64,000 nucleotides of DNA from Calvatia gigantea (taxonomy: Eukaryota > Basidiomycota > Agaricomycetes > Agaricales > Lycoperdaceae), in assembly GCA_025093985.1 (NCBI GenBank), contig JACAAK010000006.1, positions 1,674,001 to 1,738,000 on the forward strand, given 5' to 3'. The translations under genes were made by a program, and so were the position numbers. Under the pieces are notes generated by a model. The model ran no database searches and had not been told where the DNA came from. It was given only the letters and a program-made list of their open reading frames with translations. Shown here piece by piece: positions 45,714 to 58,800 of this stretch. The stretch's first letter is position 1; every line of letters begins with the position of its first letter.

Positions 45714-45821
45714 GTCTGACGCTCACCCCAACTCAGACTCCATCGGCCTTCAACCGCATTTCTTGCTTTCTTAGCTTCTTACTCCCAATCGTCCTACTAG
45801 ACTCCCCACATTCTTTTTACA

Positions 45822-47126
45822 ATGCGCTCCTTTGCTTCCCTCGCTGCTATCGCCTCTATGGCTTTCGCGACTGTCGCCTCTGCTCTTCCCGCTGTTGCTG
45901 GACCTAGTGGTCTTAGCAGGAGGGTATGTAACACTGTCTTTTTTATTTGAGTTTTTATTGACCTTTGTCTAGGATGAGCTCGCTGAAGTTGAGACCACCG
46001 TTAACAACATCGTCACAACCGTCAGCGGTGCCAATAACTTGAACGCTAACGCTCTCAACGCCAACTCCCACCAGGCTCGCTATGCTCCTTCCCCCGACGA
46101 CGGTTACCACGCCGACCTCGTCGCTCTTGTCGCTCAGGTCACTGGGCTTACCAAGATTGAGGTTTTGACCAGGGCCCTCAGTCTCGAGCACGTCGACCTC
46201 ACCCATATTGACGTTAAGGCTATTGTGGCTCTCCTTCCCATTGACCTTCGGGTCATTGCTATCGTTGAGCAATTTGCTCCTTGGATCAAGGTTGAGACTA
46301 TTGTCCAGAACTTGGGTAACAAGATTGAGATCCTCAAAGATGCCAACATCAACATCGCCAACGCCCAGGCTACCCAGACCACTGGCGGTGGTAACTATGA
46401 ACGTGACGGCCTCGACGCCCCTGCTGGTCCTGATGCCGGTGCTGCTACCGGTGCCGTTGGTACTGTTGGTTCCGCCCTCGCTGGTCTCACCAAGGGCAAG
46501 ACCGCCCGCTCCGAGTACCGTGGTATTCCCGATATCCTCGTTGAACTCAAGGTCAAGGTTCAGAGTCTCTGTGATGAATTGAGTAAGTCTTTTCTGTCTG
46601 GGACTGGATAAAATATTGACAATATCTAGATGCCGATATCTCCGCCGCCGCCTCCGCTTCCATTGCTCTCAAGGCCTCACTCACTATCCTCGCTGAAATC
46701 AAGGAGCATATTCTCAATGCCAGGGCTGAGATTGAGGCTGTTGTTGCTGCCAACTTTGATGGTGCCCTCTGCCTTAATGGTAAGGTCCTCAGTGTTCATG
46801 CTATTGCTGAGATCTACGCCTCCATTGTTCTTGTAAGAGTTGTTTTTCTTATTATATTGTTTTGCATCTCAAATCATGGCTCCTAGGCTATCTCTGTGAC
46901 CCTTGGTCTCGTTGTTAAGGCTTGCGCTGCCGTCCAAACCGACGTTCTCATCGCTCTCATTGTTGATATCTCTGTTGCCCTTGCTGCTTGCGTCACCCTC
47001 GGTGCCAAGCTCGCTGTTGGCCTCATTGTTGACATCCGTGCCCTCATTGACGTTGTTGTCCACATCATTGTTGAGCTCAAGCTTGAGGCTCTCATCCAGG
47101 TCTTCCAGATCGGCGCTGGCTACTAA
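45822..47126 (+). CDS. Secreted helical, Ala/Val/Ile-rich protein of unknown function
   Basis: Exons are 45822-45923, 45973-46582, 46630-46832 and 46887-47126. The signal peptide MRSFASLAAIASMAFATVASA is followed by a SRRDE site that could be a kexin processing site. The mature part consists of amphipathic helices rich in Val, Ile, Leu and Ala, with a Gly/Thr-rich linker (AGAATGAVGTVGSALAG), two lone cysteines around SLCDEL and ALCLNG, and a hydrophobic C-terminal third (LALAACVTLGAKLAVGLIVD-like) ending IGAGY. Codon use is strongly biased towards C-ending codons, and with the TATA box this suggests high expression. Proteins of this appearance are common in mushroom genomes; resemblance to SC15-type structural proteins is possible but not shown. 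Confidence 0.8.
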
Positions 47127-48115
47127 GCAGCTCCGCCTTTACACCAAAACAGTACACTAGTCTAGTATACCGGACAATAATATTTCCTTCCCTATGATTT
47201 TGCGTGATCTGAGGTTTTCCTACATGAGTGTTCTGAAATTATTCTACTGAACCATATTGCATTGTGGCGGTTATCAGCTGGGATGACCAATTATTTAGGA
47301 ATGTAGGACTAGGTTGGTACAATATTGATAAGCGTTTCTATGAAGAGCACCCGGTCTTTGGCAGAGATGCATTGGCAGATGATGAATTCTGTATTCCTTC
47401 ATTCGCAACTGATAGTATCCAACAGGTTCCCAGTTGTGTCCTAGCCCTCGCTCTAGCTCTATGTATACACTGATGTCAGTATGGATCTCGTGCATAGCAC
47501 CACGTTGAAGATAATTTGACGGTCATGTCCGCCTGACTATCTTAAAACCTCAAGTAGAATTCTCTACGAAGTCCCGACATTTGAAATTTATGTATCAAAA
47601 ACAGGGAGAAAAATGAAAGACAACCCCGCTAGAAGAACCACAATTTGCCCTTAAGGCTATATTTTGCATGGGGTGTTGAACGTTTGTGGAGGACAATCAG
47701 AACAACAAATTTAGGCACGTCAAAAACAGTGATGATGTAGAAGCATGAAAATGCAGGGAGACAGGCTGTACAGCTAGCTACGAACGACATGACATGCAAC
47801 GGCGTAGAATAACGGGAAACACCCTCTTCCTTCCATCCCAATCTATCCGACAGAAGACAGTCCCCAGGAATTGCGGGAGCGAGTGTGAAGTACAAAAGGG
47901 AGTGGGAAGACGTAAAATGTCGTTAGAGGAAGGGTATTATGCCGGTTCAAGGATATTTATATCCGGAAAGGACGCAATGTAGAGAAGCAAGGTGGTCAGC
48001 GAAGACACGAAATGTGGTATGAAAAATCAACAGAAAACGAGCCCACCAAACACGGAGCTACAACAACCGCGAGTCACGATCCGAAACCGCCCAAGAAGGC
48101 CGGCCCGCTTGAGCA
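47127..48115. other. Intergenic
   Basis: 3' flank of the secreted protein gene and of the F-box/coiled-coil gene. Short ORFs only; no gene seen. Confidence 0.4.
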
Positions 48116-51088
48116 TCAGGCATCATCGCTAGTATCCGCAACTTCCTCCTCCTCATACAACATTCTCGGAATCCACACCTCAGGGAACGGATACCAACTC
48201 GGCCTCAGCTCATGAATCCCAAGTATCCCTTCCGGATCCTCATCATCGGAATCCCAATCGCTCCCTTCAACTTCCTCTTCATAATAGGTGTGCATGGGTC
48301 TATAGTTCATGAAAAAGTAATCATAATGCGGGTGGGGGTTCCTGCTTGGTGGTGAATATGTCGGTGTACTCGTTGGTGAAGAAGAAGAAGTGCCGTACGG
48401 CGTGTAGGTTGCGTAACTTGTTGACGTGATTCCGGCTGTGGATGTATATGAGTTTGAGATGTTGCTTGATGAGCTTTGTGAGGGTTGTGTAAGCGGCGTG
48501 GTCAGGGACGTTGTGGATGCCGAGGGCGTCGTGGCTGTTGTGGGACCCGTCGAAGATGAAGGGGTCACGGCAGTCGATCTCCGTTTAGTGCTGCTTCTCG
48601 ACACCTTGCCCAGATTCCCGTTAGCCCGCTAAAACACAAGAGAGTGAGTTTACATCTGTGCGATGTCAAATCAAAAACCTACCTTCTCGTCACAACCCCC
48701 ATTCTCATCCTCCTCATCCTCCTCGGAAGCCTCTACCCCCTCCCGTTCCTCTATCTCTATCCGTTCTCTTGTTCTTCTCTCCCTCCGTTCCCTCTCCTCC
48801 CTCTCCCTCCTCTCTTGCTGCTCCTTCTGAATCCTCTCCTGCTCCTCCCGCTCCTTCTTCTCCCTCTCCTCCCTCTCTTTCCGCTCCCTCTCCTCCCTCG
48901 CTCTCCTCTCTTCCTGTTCCTTTTGGAACCGCTCCAAGAGCTCCTTCTCTTCCTGCTCAATTTTCTTCCTCATTTCTTCTGCCCGTTGCTTCCTCTCTTC
49001 GGCTAATCTAACCAACTTGGCTTCTCTCCTCACTTGCCACTCCTTCGTCATCTGAGGCGTAAACCTCCGTCTGACAATTTCCCAATCTAACCACCTATCA
49101 TCAAGCCGATGTGGGCCCGGGCGTTTCCGGTACTCAAACCCGACCCGGATAAGTTGACCCAATTTGGCGGCAAAGTAATGTGCGCATTTTTCGCGCTCGA
49201 GTTGCCAGGAGGGTTTTGCTTTAAGATTTGTGGGGTGAGGGTGGTCGACATCATCGTTGATAGCACAGACATGTCGAGAATCCGGAGAGCATTTGTGTAG
49301 AGGTTCTTGTTCTTCGAATTGCATTCCGAGACGGAGGTGTTTTAAAGTACGTCGGATTGGTTTGAGGTTTTCAATATATGCGGACTGCGGGCGCATGTAT
49401 AAAGTTAGCCATAGGCCATCACAAACAGAAGCAGAGAAACACGGGAATATCGGCAAAGAAAGGTCAAAAACCAAAAGAAGCAAAACCATGCGTCGGTTAC
49501 ATCATAGCACGACACAAGTAAAAATAAGCGAAAACCCGCAGATGCGTGTGTATGGCCCCCAAGAACACACAGTCCCAGAACCCATGATGCAATTGAATTG
49601 CAATGGGGAAAAGTATAAGGAAAAATCCGAAAGTTTCATCAAAACTCACCCAAGGCGCAACATCGCGTCCATCATGATAACCACACCTTTCCACCTCCAG
49701 ATTCTCCAACTTGGGGAACCGATCCGCCAAAAACTTGCAAAATTCGGGCTCGATCTTCTCCCCAAGCATCACGCGGAGATGCTGGATGGTCTGGTTCTTG
49801 TTGATGATCTCTGGCCTCGTAGATACTGGCTCTGGATCGGGATCGCGTTGCGCATCTTTACCCTTTGGCTGAGGTTTCGGTGGGATGGTCTTGGGTGCGG
49901 GTGTACCAGCGGCCGATACCTCACGCAGAACTCTCTGTAGAGTCCTCTTGGTGAACCCTAAGGTAGGATCGGCAATATCGCTAATAGCAAGGATAGCTAA
50001 GCGCTTGACGCCTTTCATAAAGTACCCCACCCGGTCCAGATTGCACGCGTCCGAAACTGCGAGGGACTCGATCTGTTCGAGTAGCGAGCCGTGATTGCCC
50101 CTCGCAGAGGTATATTCAGGTGCGGCTGGGAGGACTTTGAACATCACATCGCCCCTTGCAACAGATTTAGCGAACAACAGCCTGAGCTCTTTAAGCTCCG
50201 GCATCTTGTTGATAACATCCACCAACTCGGTACCAGTCTGCCTTGGAGGGTGTCCAGTCATGACGAGGGAAGCCAGCCTTGGCCAATCATGCTGTGCAAA
50301 TTCATCGAGGGTACAGAGATCGCCAGACACCTGGACATGTGTAAGAGACGTAGGTTTGCCGACATCGAATAGGAATGCAGAGGCAGCATAACGAGCGAGG
50401 ATATCGTTCTTGTACTTTTTGCGGTACTCCCGAGAGTGGTACAAGGCGGGACTGGAATAGCGCACCTCATACGGGCTCTGGCCAACACGGGGCGCCTCAG
50501 CGACGGGGATAAGGTATAATCGCTCAATAACGAATTCCGGAGGACTCTTGGGAATCATGGAGATATAGAGAGGGGTATCAGTCATGCGTAATTCGCGGAC
50601 AGAGGTGCAGGTAAGAAGGGCGTTGAAGAGTGAGTTGGGTGGAAAGAATGGACAGCAGATTGAGAAGCTGATGAGCGAGGGCATTCGGGGGAGAGCACTG
50701 GCCAGTTTGTCAGTATGTCTCGGGTGGTAGTCGCCGCCGACGTAGTAGCGGTCTCCCCATCGTGGAGGCGAGGCATCGGGCCAATCGTCGGGCCAGATAA
50801 GATCGAAACGCCTGTAAAACACGTCAAAAGGACGGAAACACGTTGAAAAATACAGCTACTCGCTTGAAAAGAGGCCACAGATTCTCCGGGAAGAAATGGA
50901 GGCCCAATTCCTCGTCGTACTTTGTGGGATGAGGCCATCGGACGTGGGAAAAGAGGATATGGAAGACAGAGCTGCCTGAGCTCGCTGTTCGTGGCGGCGA
51001 GGGCAGCAAGTGTGGCGATATTGTCGCCAATGCGGACCGCGCCAAGGACTTTGACGACGGGGAGGATTTTGTGAGGCTCAAGGGGCAT
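48116..51088 (-). CDS. F-box/LRR-like protein with a long charged coiled coil
   Basis: The start at 51088 gives an F-box-like lead (PHKILPVVKVLG, LAALAATNSELRQLCLPY). After an intron near 50870-50815 comes a large exon with leucine-rich segments (SVRELRM, ELKELRLLF, KLENLEVERCGYHDG), then, past the intron after DVAPW, SAYIENLKPIRRTLKHLRLG. About 100 residues rich in E, R and K (for example EERERKEREEREKKE) form a coiled coil, and a last exon adds a Ser/Thr-rich, acidic tail (YYEEEVEGSDWDSDDED) ending at 48116. One extra C near 50955 breaks the first exon: in the next frame it reads LFSHVRWPHPTKYDEELG. The following intron appears to use a GC donor (GCGAGT). It is a probable SCF-type adaptor fused to a helical tail. 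Confidence 0.72.
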
Positions 51089-51197
51089 GAGGAGATGATG
51101 ACAATCGACAATTAACGGGTTATTTATTATTTATTTATTATCCTCACAAGGACCCCGGCAACTCGGATCGATAACACTGAATAACAACACTCAAAGC

Positions 51198-52195
51198 TTA
51201 AACCGCGTATTTAGTCGTCCACTCCCGGCTCACTCGCTGCGCATCTCCTTCGTTCTCCTTGTAGTGCTTTGCCACAGTCCGTCGCAAGAGGATCATCGGG
51301 GTTCGGCGAACTCAGTAGAGCCTGGATCGACAACAGCACAGTCCGAATTTGCAGCGCAGGCGACCATTTGTCTGTCACACCCACATATATATAAGCTTCA
51401 CCCTGTAATAATTAGCCAACTAGCCCACCTTTCAAAATATCCAAACAGATCCGACCCAGTTTGTCTGAGGGAGCCCAGCCAGTTCATATCTGATCATCCA
51501 CACGACAACTCAGGCGCTTACCGATATTAGGGTGGTATATCTTGGTCAAGAACCGCACTTTCGGTGGTGCCATTGGGTACTCTTCCTGGAAGAAACAACT
51601 CAAGTTTAAACTTGCCCTCTGAGCCCATTTAATACACCCGGTCAGCCAACTAAACGGATACAACCCCTCGGTGGAAATAACCACTCACTTTCGAATGGGC
51701 TGCCGCCAGGCCCCTCGATTGTCACATCAAAATACCGGAGATTGTCCTCATGGGGTGCTGCAGAAATTCCAGGTGCAGGATCTGCAACCAGTCGTTCAGT
51801 TTCCTGAAAAGAAAATAGGGGAGGGGCGAGTTCAATCTATTGCGCCAATCAAACATAGAAAGAGGGCAGTGGCTACGGACCTTAATAATCCTCTGTACTT
51901 CCCATCGATGCCGCGTGTATCATTACCGGACAAAGAAACAATGAAATAAGCGACGAATGTACCATCCCATTCACGACACGCCACACCATGTCCCCCAAAA
52001 AGTTCCAGACCATCGTTTCCCCCCCAAGGATTGACACGGGTCGGTGCCAAGTCCGAAATGGACGATCAGAATACCAGGATGATCCAAGGGGAGGAGGGAG
52101 GGAGATCGAATTATTGAGTAAATGAACCAGAGTAACCGTCAGCCTCCCTTCTCCCGGATTGCCCAGATTTAACCACACACCTTAGGCAAAGCCAT
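51198..52195 (-). CDS. UBC13: Ubiquitin-conjugating enzyme E2, Ubc13/UBE2N type
   Basis: Tiny first exon MALPK, then RIIK, then [20 protein letters not shown] with [15 protein letters not shown]. The later exons hold [30 protein letters not shown] (E2 PxxPP and HPN motifs), [10 protein letters not shown] with the catalytic Cys, [32 protein letters not shown] and a C-terminal VSREWTTKY. Ubc13 pairs with an Mms2-type variant to build K63-linked ubiquitin chains for post-replication repair and signalling. Two single extra bases break this conserved gene: a G after FLP near 51589 and a T after ATD near 51276. For a nearly invariant housekeeping enzyme, assembly errors are the likelier explanation. 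Introns are numerous and short. Confidence 0.87.
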
Positions 52196-52823
52196 CTGCA
52201 ACTCTATAATGCAATCACTCGAAACAAGTCCGGTTCGACAGGTGTGGTACGAATTCACTGGTCTCTATCGACACACTCAGCTTCTTGATGTAGTATAGAT
52301 TAGACAACAGCGGTCACTCACACAGTCAGATACCTTGCAAGCAGACAACGCGTTAAACAGAGGACGAAGAGGTCGTGGACAGCGTGCGATCACTGCGATG
52401 GTGAAGGCCCTCGAGCAGCTCACTGCTGTTAAAACGTGACATCACGCAGCAGCTGACTCATCTTATCCATATGTATTGATCCCGCCACTGAGAATCATCT
52501 GCGGAGGCAATGGACGATTGGGCGCCAGGGCGCGTTTATACTTTGCCTTTAAGCGCTCAGCGCTCACCAACCGGTCGTCAAATACTATCAACAGGTCTTT
52601 CTGAAAGCACCTGGCTGCAGACACTGGTCCACCGACCTTTTGAATGCTCAGCAAAATATGATCATGTGACCGTACAACTACAATTCACTTGACAACTAGA
52701 TAGTGCCTAGAAACAGAGGAAGTCAAATGGAAAAAGGAAGACAACTGTCACAATATGTAGAGAGGGAATATAATCGAAAGATTGCGATCGCGTAGAGTCA
52801 TGAAATAGTTCGTTAGTCAGATC
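52196..52823. other. Intergenic
   Basis: Promoter of UBC13 and 3' flank of the RING gene; no gene seen. Confidence 0.4.
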
Positions 52824-55800
52824 TCACATAAAGGGTCCTCCGCCAAATCGCGAACGATGACTCGGTGAGGTGGGTCCAGGATTAGAGCCAGCGTTGCTGC
52901 GGCTATCGCTACCACCATTGTTATTGGAACCGGAACCGGGAGGGCCGTTGCTTCCGCCGCCTCGGGAGCCACCAGGGCCATCTCTTCTTGGCGGGAACAT
53001 TCTATGCCTAGGACACCGTGGGTGGTGGTGTGCTGGCCTTGGCTCAACATCAGTTCGACACACAGGGCAAGTATTTGCTGTCTTCAACCATTGCTAAATC
53101 GACATCGTCATTGGTACCTAAAATAGCACATAACTAAGCAAGGACGAACCTCCAGACAAGCCTTGTGCAACCAATGTTTGCAATTGCCCGACCTCATCAC
53201 CATGTCGTCTGGAGCGTACTACAACCAAACATATCAGCACCCCCACTCCAAAACTTCAAATCTTCTAAAATACTCACCTCATCTAAACAAATCGGACACC
53301 TCGAGTCACTCTCTTCATCCACCCATTCTCTATATTTGGCGCTCTTCAACCTCTTCAGAACAGCCTCCGGCGTCGATCTTGGTTTCACATCCCCAAGTGC
53401 CGCCTGGAGCGACAACAAACTTTCATAAGACGCATCAAAATCTTCATCACTCTGTTCACAAACGAGCACATCAGTATTTTTTTTCAACTTGAATCAGGGT
53501 TGGAATACTAACCACATAATCACCCATATTTCCAAATCTCCTCGCAAATCCACCAAATCTCCTTCCACCACCCGTGCCCGGTCCACTACCAGCTCCACCA
53601 CTAGTACCACCAGCGCCTAAAGAAGTAGGGGGCCGATACCGATGTATCATCCTCTCTCTCAATATCCTCGGGACATGTGGTGGACCAGATTCCCCTCTCC
53701 CGCCATTCCCACTCCCAGAACGCACACCGACAGACCCAGGGCCCGAGCCCAAGCCAGAACCGGAGTTGTTCGAACTCGAGCTCGCATTCGTCCATACCCG
53801 ATACCTACTCGGCAATCCACTAGCACTCTCCAACCGTGGCGCACGTGGACCAACGGGTGCAGCCGCAGGTGGCCTCGGTAACGACAAAAGCGCCTCAAAA
53901 TCTTCATCATCTTCACTATCACTGTCCATATCCTCTAACACGTCCTCCATGCTCGACGGTCTATTCAACACGACCTCATGCCAACTTGGATATGCAAGCC
54001 TGCTCCGTGTTCTGTCCGTATTTGGCGGAGGACCTGTAACTATTGGATACTGTTGTAGATGTCGTTGTCGTGGTTGTATTCGTTTGGTGGCCGTGTCTCC
54101 ACCTCGGAACATGAGGACTTCTTGACCCTCGGGTCCGGGTGTGGTACCCATGATTCCGATTCTGCACCTGCGGTGCTGTTGCGCCAGGCCGTGATGCCTG
54201 TGTCTCATCTTGAATATCTGATGTCCTCCCCCTCATCTGATCCCTATAAAACCCACGCCAAAACTGCAAACTTCTCTCCAGACTCAACCCATCACCTCTC
54301 ATAACTCCGATCGCATGTTGCAATCCTTCAACCTCTCCGGATCCACCCCGACCCGTCGCCGAGGCCGTAGTAGGACTCTGTGCCGCAGGCGCATGCGTAG
54401 AAGCACCACTCTCCTGATCTCTCCGGCGACCTCTCCAAATGCGACCACGACAGGGGCATACCGTCCGACGAAGCACTCGACACACTCGATGACGATCTGA
54501 ACAACGTTGGCCTTGGTGTAGTACCAACGCCACCAGCACTACCAGCTTCGCGCCTCCTCCGCTCTTCATGCCATCGCAAGTAATCTCCAAGTCTCCCTTG
54601 CCTCAATATCGGATGTCTCGCGGCCGATTGCCGGGCAGCGTTTTCCGCCGAGTGCCTTGCTTCTGATCTGTCTCCTTGAGCACCCAGACCAACATTTTCG
54701 CTCTCAATGACATTCTCAAATGAGAGTGGTGGAATAACAGGAGGTAATTGCGCCGTAGCTCCTTGAGTGGATATCGAGTTGCCTGAGTGGAGGGCAGAGC
54801 GAGGGGGTAGCAAGTTTGTTGCAGGAGGTGAGACCGACGAGGACAAAGGAGTTGACAACGACATTACGGGCGAAGACATCGCCGTTGCGGCTCTAGAAGC
54901 AGCAGATGAAGAAGAAGCCCGAGCTGCGTAGTCCCTCGCTCTCATAGCTAGTGTTTCCATGGTATTCCTGAATGGTCCAGGGGCGAACAATGTAGGATCA
55001 ATAATATGCCTGCTTTCCGGACTTGGATTCCTTGCCCTGGTGTAATTCAATGCAAAGTCACTTTGAGAAGGTAACGCCGAAGACGCGAGTCGGGAGTCTT
55101 GTAGGGACGGTCTCCGTTCAACTTGGGACCGGTTCTGGTCATTTGTAGTTTGCTGAATTGTAGAAAATTACGGATTGTCAGTAGAGTAAAATCAATGCAA
55201 AACAACGAATACCCACATTCACATAAGTGTTTTGCTGGTTTCCATCAACATCCATCTCACCTGCCTCAGGCGCCGATTCCTCGTCCCAACCCTGATCCCA
55301 CCAACGGGGAATCTCATTAACCATATCACCTCTCGTGTTCCTAAACCTCGTCGCCAACCTCTGGGCTCCATTAGCGGACCTTTCTTCTTCCGCATCCTCA
55401 TCAGAGGTCCGAACAGGTGACGGGGTGAACCGCCCAAGAGGAGAAAAATATCCCGAGGAACCTGATGAATTGAAGGTCGTGGCCGAAGCCGGTGTTGATA
55501 ATGGCGCTGATGAAAATCCAGTAGCACCAATTGGAGGAAGATCAAAAGAGTTCCGGCCGAAGTGCAAAGTATTGCCAGGACCGGGGTTGTTGGAAGTGGT
55601 GGATGAACCCAAAGTGTCGAACAACCCTCCAAGACCTGGAGAAGGCAGCTCCGTGTCCAAGAACACTTGCTCTCCCAGGCGCAGCTGGAGCAGCTGTGGT
55701 ACCTCCATACACTGAGGCACTGGACACCCCAGAACCGTACCCAGACCCAACGAGCGACTCTGAGGACATAGATGAATCCGAAGACCCCAGGGAGTCAATG

Positions 55801-58800
55801 GATGTCCTTGTATTTCTTTGAGGCTGCCACTCATTCGCTGAGTTGGAGTCACGGTCAGACTCAGGATCAACATGCGTGCGCCCAAGGGGGCGAGAGTTTT
55901 CATGGTCAGGGGGTAAATGAAGTCCAAGCATCGCTATAAAGGCCTCTCCTGAGGTGATTGGACGCGATTCTGACGACCTATTTTCATTCGCATTGTCATA
56001 GTTGTTCAATGTGTTCGTGGCTCCCAGGGACGAGGATGTGCTCCTATGTCCATTGCTGGGGGAGGAATCATGTCCGGCGGGCTCGGGTATAGTTGGAGGC
56101 AGTACACGCCTAACGGAGTGCAATCTGGGCCTCGGTGGCGGAGGAACAACACCGGGATAGTGTGATATGCTCCTGCTCGAAGCAACGCTTGACCCGGATT
56201 CTGAGTCACGACTTTCATGCAGCCCTCCACCCATTGTACCACTGCTGTTCCTTGGCGGTAACCCAAGTCCACCAAATGTCCCAAAGAGACTGTCCCGTTG
56301 CGGACTGCGAGTGTGACAGTGAGTGTTCGAATCTCAATTGCGTTTGTGGTTGTGCCTGCGATCGAATGTGTGGTTGGCTACCGGAATTCCGACGCATATA
56401 TCCACTCACCCTTCGCTCGTCCCTTTCTTCCATCCCGATTCCCTGGTTCTCCCTCGTACCTGTGACTCCCTCCCAGCCCGTCTCGTTCTGATGTTCCCAA
56501 AGACTTGGCCCTGTTCCATCACCACTCTCACTTGCTCCGCTCTGCAGAGTCAAATTCGCACCAGACTCCCCAGACACAGAGGACGATAACGAAGACCCAG
56601 AACCCGAACCCAAGGACGATCTCAAAAGCCTCTGAGAAGCACCCAACCGTCTGACCAACTCCGCCCTCGCATGCCTCCTCCTCATCTCAGCCGCATGCTC
56701 TGCCATCAGCGAATTACTGGATCCAAGAACACGTGTAGGTGTCCCTGTACCTTGCACTATCAGCAGCAAAAAGCGTTTCACGCAATGTCCAATGTGGCCG
56801 GGGCGGTGGAGGCTCGAAGATGTCTGTGATGGAATCTCGCCTTGTAGATTCGGGGGAGGCTACGCCGTCCCCATTGCCATTACCATCGGGAAAGGGAGTG
56901 GCATCAGCGTTATCAGAGTCAATTGCAGTGCTGGGGTCGAACACAGAGTTGCTCAAGCCCAAATCGAGAGAAAGACTTGGGGGCAAAGAAGTGCGTCTCG
57001 AAGGGCTCGTGGTATTACCAGCCCATGCTGACGACCGTCGAGGTGACAAAATGGAGCTTGGAAGTCTGATTCCAGATGAAGAAGAGGACAAGTTTTGTCT
57101 TGAAGGTGAAGTGGATGACGATACACCCCGATAAGTAGCGGCTGTGGGCTGAGTGGAAGGTGGAGGCGAGGGCGATGAGAACAAACTTGAAGAAAAGGTA
57201 GGCAATGATGCTACGGATGTCGACGGTCCAGGTCCAGGTCCAGGTCCAGATGAGAGATCAGTCTCGGTCTGCCTGTGTCCTTGTGAGGGCACAGGGTCCC
57301 ACTCATCATCTACAAAAAATTGTCTTCAGTCAAATGCAACAACACACGAACAGGCGCTTACGGAGCAAGTTTAATCTTCTATATTGTTCTGGCATAGACT
57401 GCATCGGCCGTCTCGGCTCACGATCTGTGAAAAATACACAACATGAACGACAATTGTATAGCTGTGGTTAACCAAGACTTACTGAAGTTCAATCGAGGGA
57501 GTGGTCGATTGGGCGAAGAGATAGAAGACCCTAAAGTCCAATGTAAACTCTCCACCTCCCTCTCTCGTTCGGCATCAGACTCCATATCAACGTCCATGAC
57601 CACACCGTCAACAGCGGATTGTCGAGTATCAGAGCTTGGTAATGAGTTTGCAGCTACGGGGAAAGTCAGTTGCAGACACCCACGAGAAGGTAAGGCGCTC
57701 ACGAGGAAGTGGAACATGTTCCTCCCTGTCACGCTGGGGTAGTCCCAGATTAAGTCCAAGGTCAGTGTTCATGAAACCTACGACAAAGTTTGCCATCAGT
57801 CCCTGCGGCGGGCAGCGACAAGGAGAATACTAACCAGCAAGAACGTCCTCTTCCCAACTTCTTGGCTCACTACCTTGATCCTGTGTAGGCGCTTGAGTCT
57901 CCGCGTTGGTCTCCATATTTAATCCTGAAGTGGGCCCGGGCCTCGTGCTAGATATAGGAACATTCGCACTGGCACCTTCCAACCAATCATAGAACCCGCT
58001 TAAAGAGGGAGAAGGTACTTGCACCTCCCCCAACCTTTGTAACGTCCGTCTATCGTATTCTTCTCTCGATACCCGACGTAAATTTCGGTCATGCGGCAGG
58101 GGCAAATCTCTTCTCCATTCGCTGTTAGTTGCATCTGTCAGTATGGGCGGTAGGGTCGGTGGGGCATTACTCCGACTCGGGCCGGCTGCAGTATTCGAGG
58201 GGGTGCCCGCTGAAAGAATTTGAGCTTCAGGTGTTGGTGCGTCGTTGCCTGAAGGAAGGGAGGCGCTGCTTGATCCGGGACGTAATCCCGCTGAATTTTC
58301 ATATTGAGTGGAGTCCACCGATTCGAGGCCAGGAACAAGAGGTGACGAGGGCGATCTGAGGGCTTCCAGAGCCGAATCCAAACGATCCCGGAATGGGGGG
58401 TCAGGATAGACAAGGTCGTCTTGTTCCCCTTCTCGCCCCTCCATCTCCGTAGTTACTACGTGTTCCCCCTCGACTACAGCAATACTGTTTCTTCTGGAAC
58501 TGCTTATACCCAATGACGACCACAGGGAGTTAGAAAAATCGATTCTTGGTGGTGCATCATGCGGCGATGCGCCATTCACATGGGCTAAACGTGCATGCTG
58601 GTGCTGGTGGTTATTTAGAAGGACCTCATCACCTCCATCTTCGTTGTCACTGCCTTCACCAAATTCGTCAAGTTCATCATCTTCATCACGATCAGCAGTA
58701 TGATCGCCCTCACTATTGACGAGTGGAAGTCCTAAGTTGGCATGCGTGCGAGCGCGCGCCAATCCACCCGTGTGGGTATGCCTGGCTGGTGACGAAGTAT

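Larger units (their letters stand above)
44483..45821. other. Divergent intergenic region
   Basis: Contains a GTTAAAC heptamer repeated three times near 44753-44775 and, at its right end, the promoter of the secreted protein gene with a TATA box and CT-rich tract. No gene seen. Confidence 0.4.

Noticed and set aside
48644..49011. Leu/Pro/Ser-rich plus-strand ORFs of about 120 codons
   Set aside because: They are the antisense shadow of the E/R/K coiled coil on the minus strand.
53574..57134. Several plus-strand ORFs of 100-180 codons
   Set aside because: Antisense shadows of the Ser/Gly-rich RING locus; GC-rich low-complexity coding sequence often leaves the other strand open.
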